From Clostridiales bacterium (lineage in GTDB: Bacteria > Bacillota > Clostridia > Oscillospirales > Acutalibacteraceae), in contig JAJQDK010000015.1 of the NCBI GenBank assembly GCA_021202245.1, positions 1 to 5,026 of the forward strand: a stretch of 5,026 bases of DNA, in the 5' to 3' direction. The notes under the pieces are model-generated. The model had not been told where the DNA came from and made no database searches. It saw only the letters and a program-made list of their open reading frames with translations. Shown here piece by piece: positions 4,853-5,026 of the stretch; the first letter of the stretch is position 1, and each line of letters begins with the position of its first letter. Position numbers and translations under genes: made by a program.

Positions 4853-5026
4853 GTCACTCCGTGACATTTCCCTTTTTAAGGGAATACCTCAAGGGGAAGC
4901 CTTGCTGAAAGATGACGTTTTCCTGCTTATCCAAGCCTTCCCCTTGAGGGGAAGGTGTCACCGTATGGTGACGGATGAGTTGTAGGCGTGAAACGCCGTG
5001 TAACCTAATAAAAACTATAATTTAAT
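4853..5026 (+). repeat. Hairpin-rich MITE-like intergenic element
   Basis: A chain of perfect or near-perfect hairpins with no coding capacity: 4853-4865 (GTCAC/GTGAC), 4868-4884 (TTCCCTT/AAGGGAA), a 17-bp inverted repeat 4887-4903/4933-4949 with one mismatch around a 29-base centre, 4936-4955 (CCTTCCCC/GGGGAAGG), 4957-4972 (GTCACC/GGTGAC) and 4985-4997 (GGCGT/ACGCC). The final 53 bases repeat bases 29-82 directly. Similar GGGGAAGGTG-type hairpin repeats are, from memory, scattered between genes in gut Firmicutes. Mobility by a transposase in trans is an inference; target duplications cannot be judged because the element runs off the window. Confidence 0.65.

Noticed and set aside
4634..4985. 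Short open frames on both strands in the right-hand spacer
   Set aside because: They run through the heptamer arrays, palindromes and hairpin element; repeat copies are not conserved in frame, so these are chance frames.
1..5026. Circular plasmid or phage genome with redundant ends
   Set aside because: The end similarity is a 53-54-base diverged repeat positioned 28 bases in from the left edge, not an exact terminal overlap; no replication or phage gene is present.

Overview
The window is about 5 kb of bacterial DNA that looks like a gut-type low-to-moderate-GC Firmicute, most plausibly an Oscillospiraceae/Ruminococcus-like clostridium. The grounds are the gene set (a QueT-type queuosine-precursor transporter and a class 1B pyrK-pyrD pair), strong GGAGG-type ribosome binding sites, sigma-A-like promoters, AT-rich spacers, and hairpin-rich intergenic repeats of a style common in that group. 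The taxonomy is inference; no ribosomal or other marker gene is present.

Layout. Positions 1-573 hold no gene and consist largely of repeats: the end of a hairpin-rich element (8-82), then a dispersed repeat (169-411) with a partial tandem copy (395-525), both carrying arrays of 7-bp units. A strong 13-bp-stem hairpin (574-606) separates the repeats from queT, which lies on the minus strand (639-1172). Between queT and the next gene is a compact divergent regulatory region. Two sigma-A-like promoters sit back to back with abutting -35 boxes (1253-1281 minus, 1282-1310 plus). The queT leader (about 1179-1246) folds into two hairpins, and the loop of the first can pair with the queT Shine-Dalgarno sequence. 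That is the architecture of a translational preQ1 riboswitch.

The plus-strand operon starts with a lipoprotein carrying a transglutaminase-like cysteine/histidine/aspartate domain (1410-2720). After 35 bases comes pyrK (2756-3511), and pyrD overlaps pyrK by one base (3511-4422). PyrK and PyrD are the electron-transfer and catalytic subunits of NAD-dependent dihydroorotate dehydrogenase, the fourth step of de novo UMP synthesis. A 34-bp imperfect direct repeat and an intrinsic terminator (4541-4578) follow pyrD.

Positions 4590-5026 are again repeats. First comes an inverted copy of the left-hand dispersed repeat (4590-4827), so the four genes are enclosed by a roughly 240-bp inverted repeat. 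Then comes a full-looking hairpin-rich, MITE-like element (4853-5026) whose last 53 bases match bases 29-82 in direct orientation.

The genes themselves are ordinary metabolic and cell-surface functions. I see no defence system, phage gene, transposase, CRISPR array or tRNA/rRNA. The items most worth a second look are the queT leader RNA, the paired repeats with compensating stem changes, and the export lipoprotein embedded in a pyrimidine operon.
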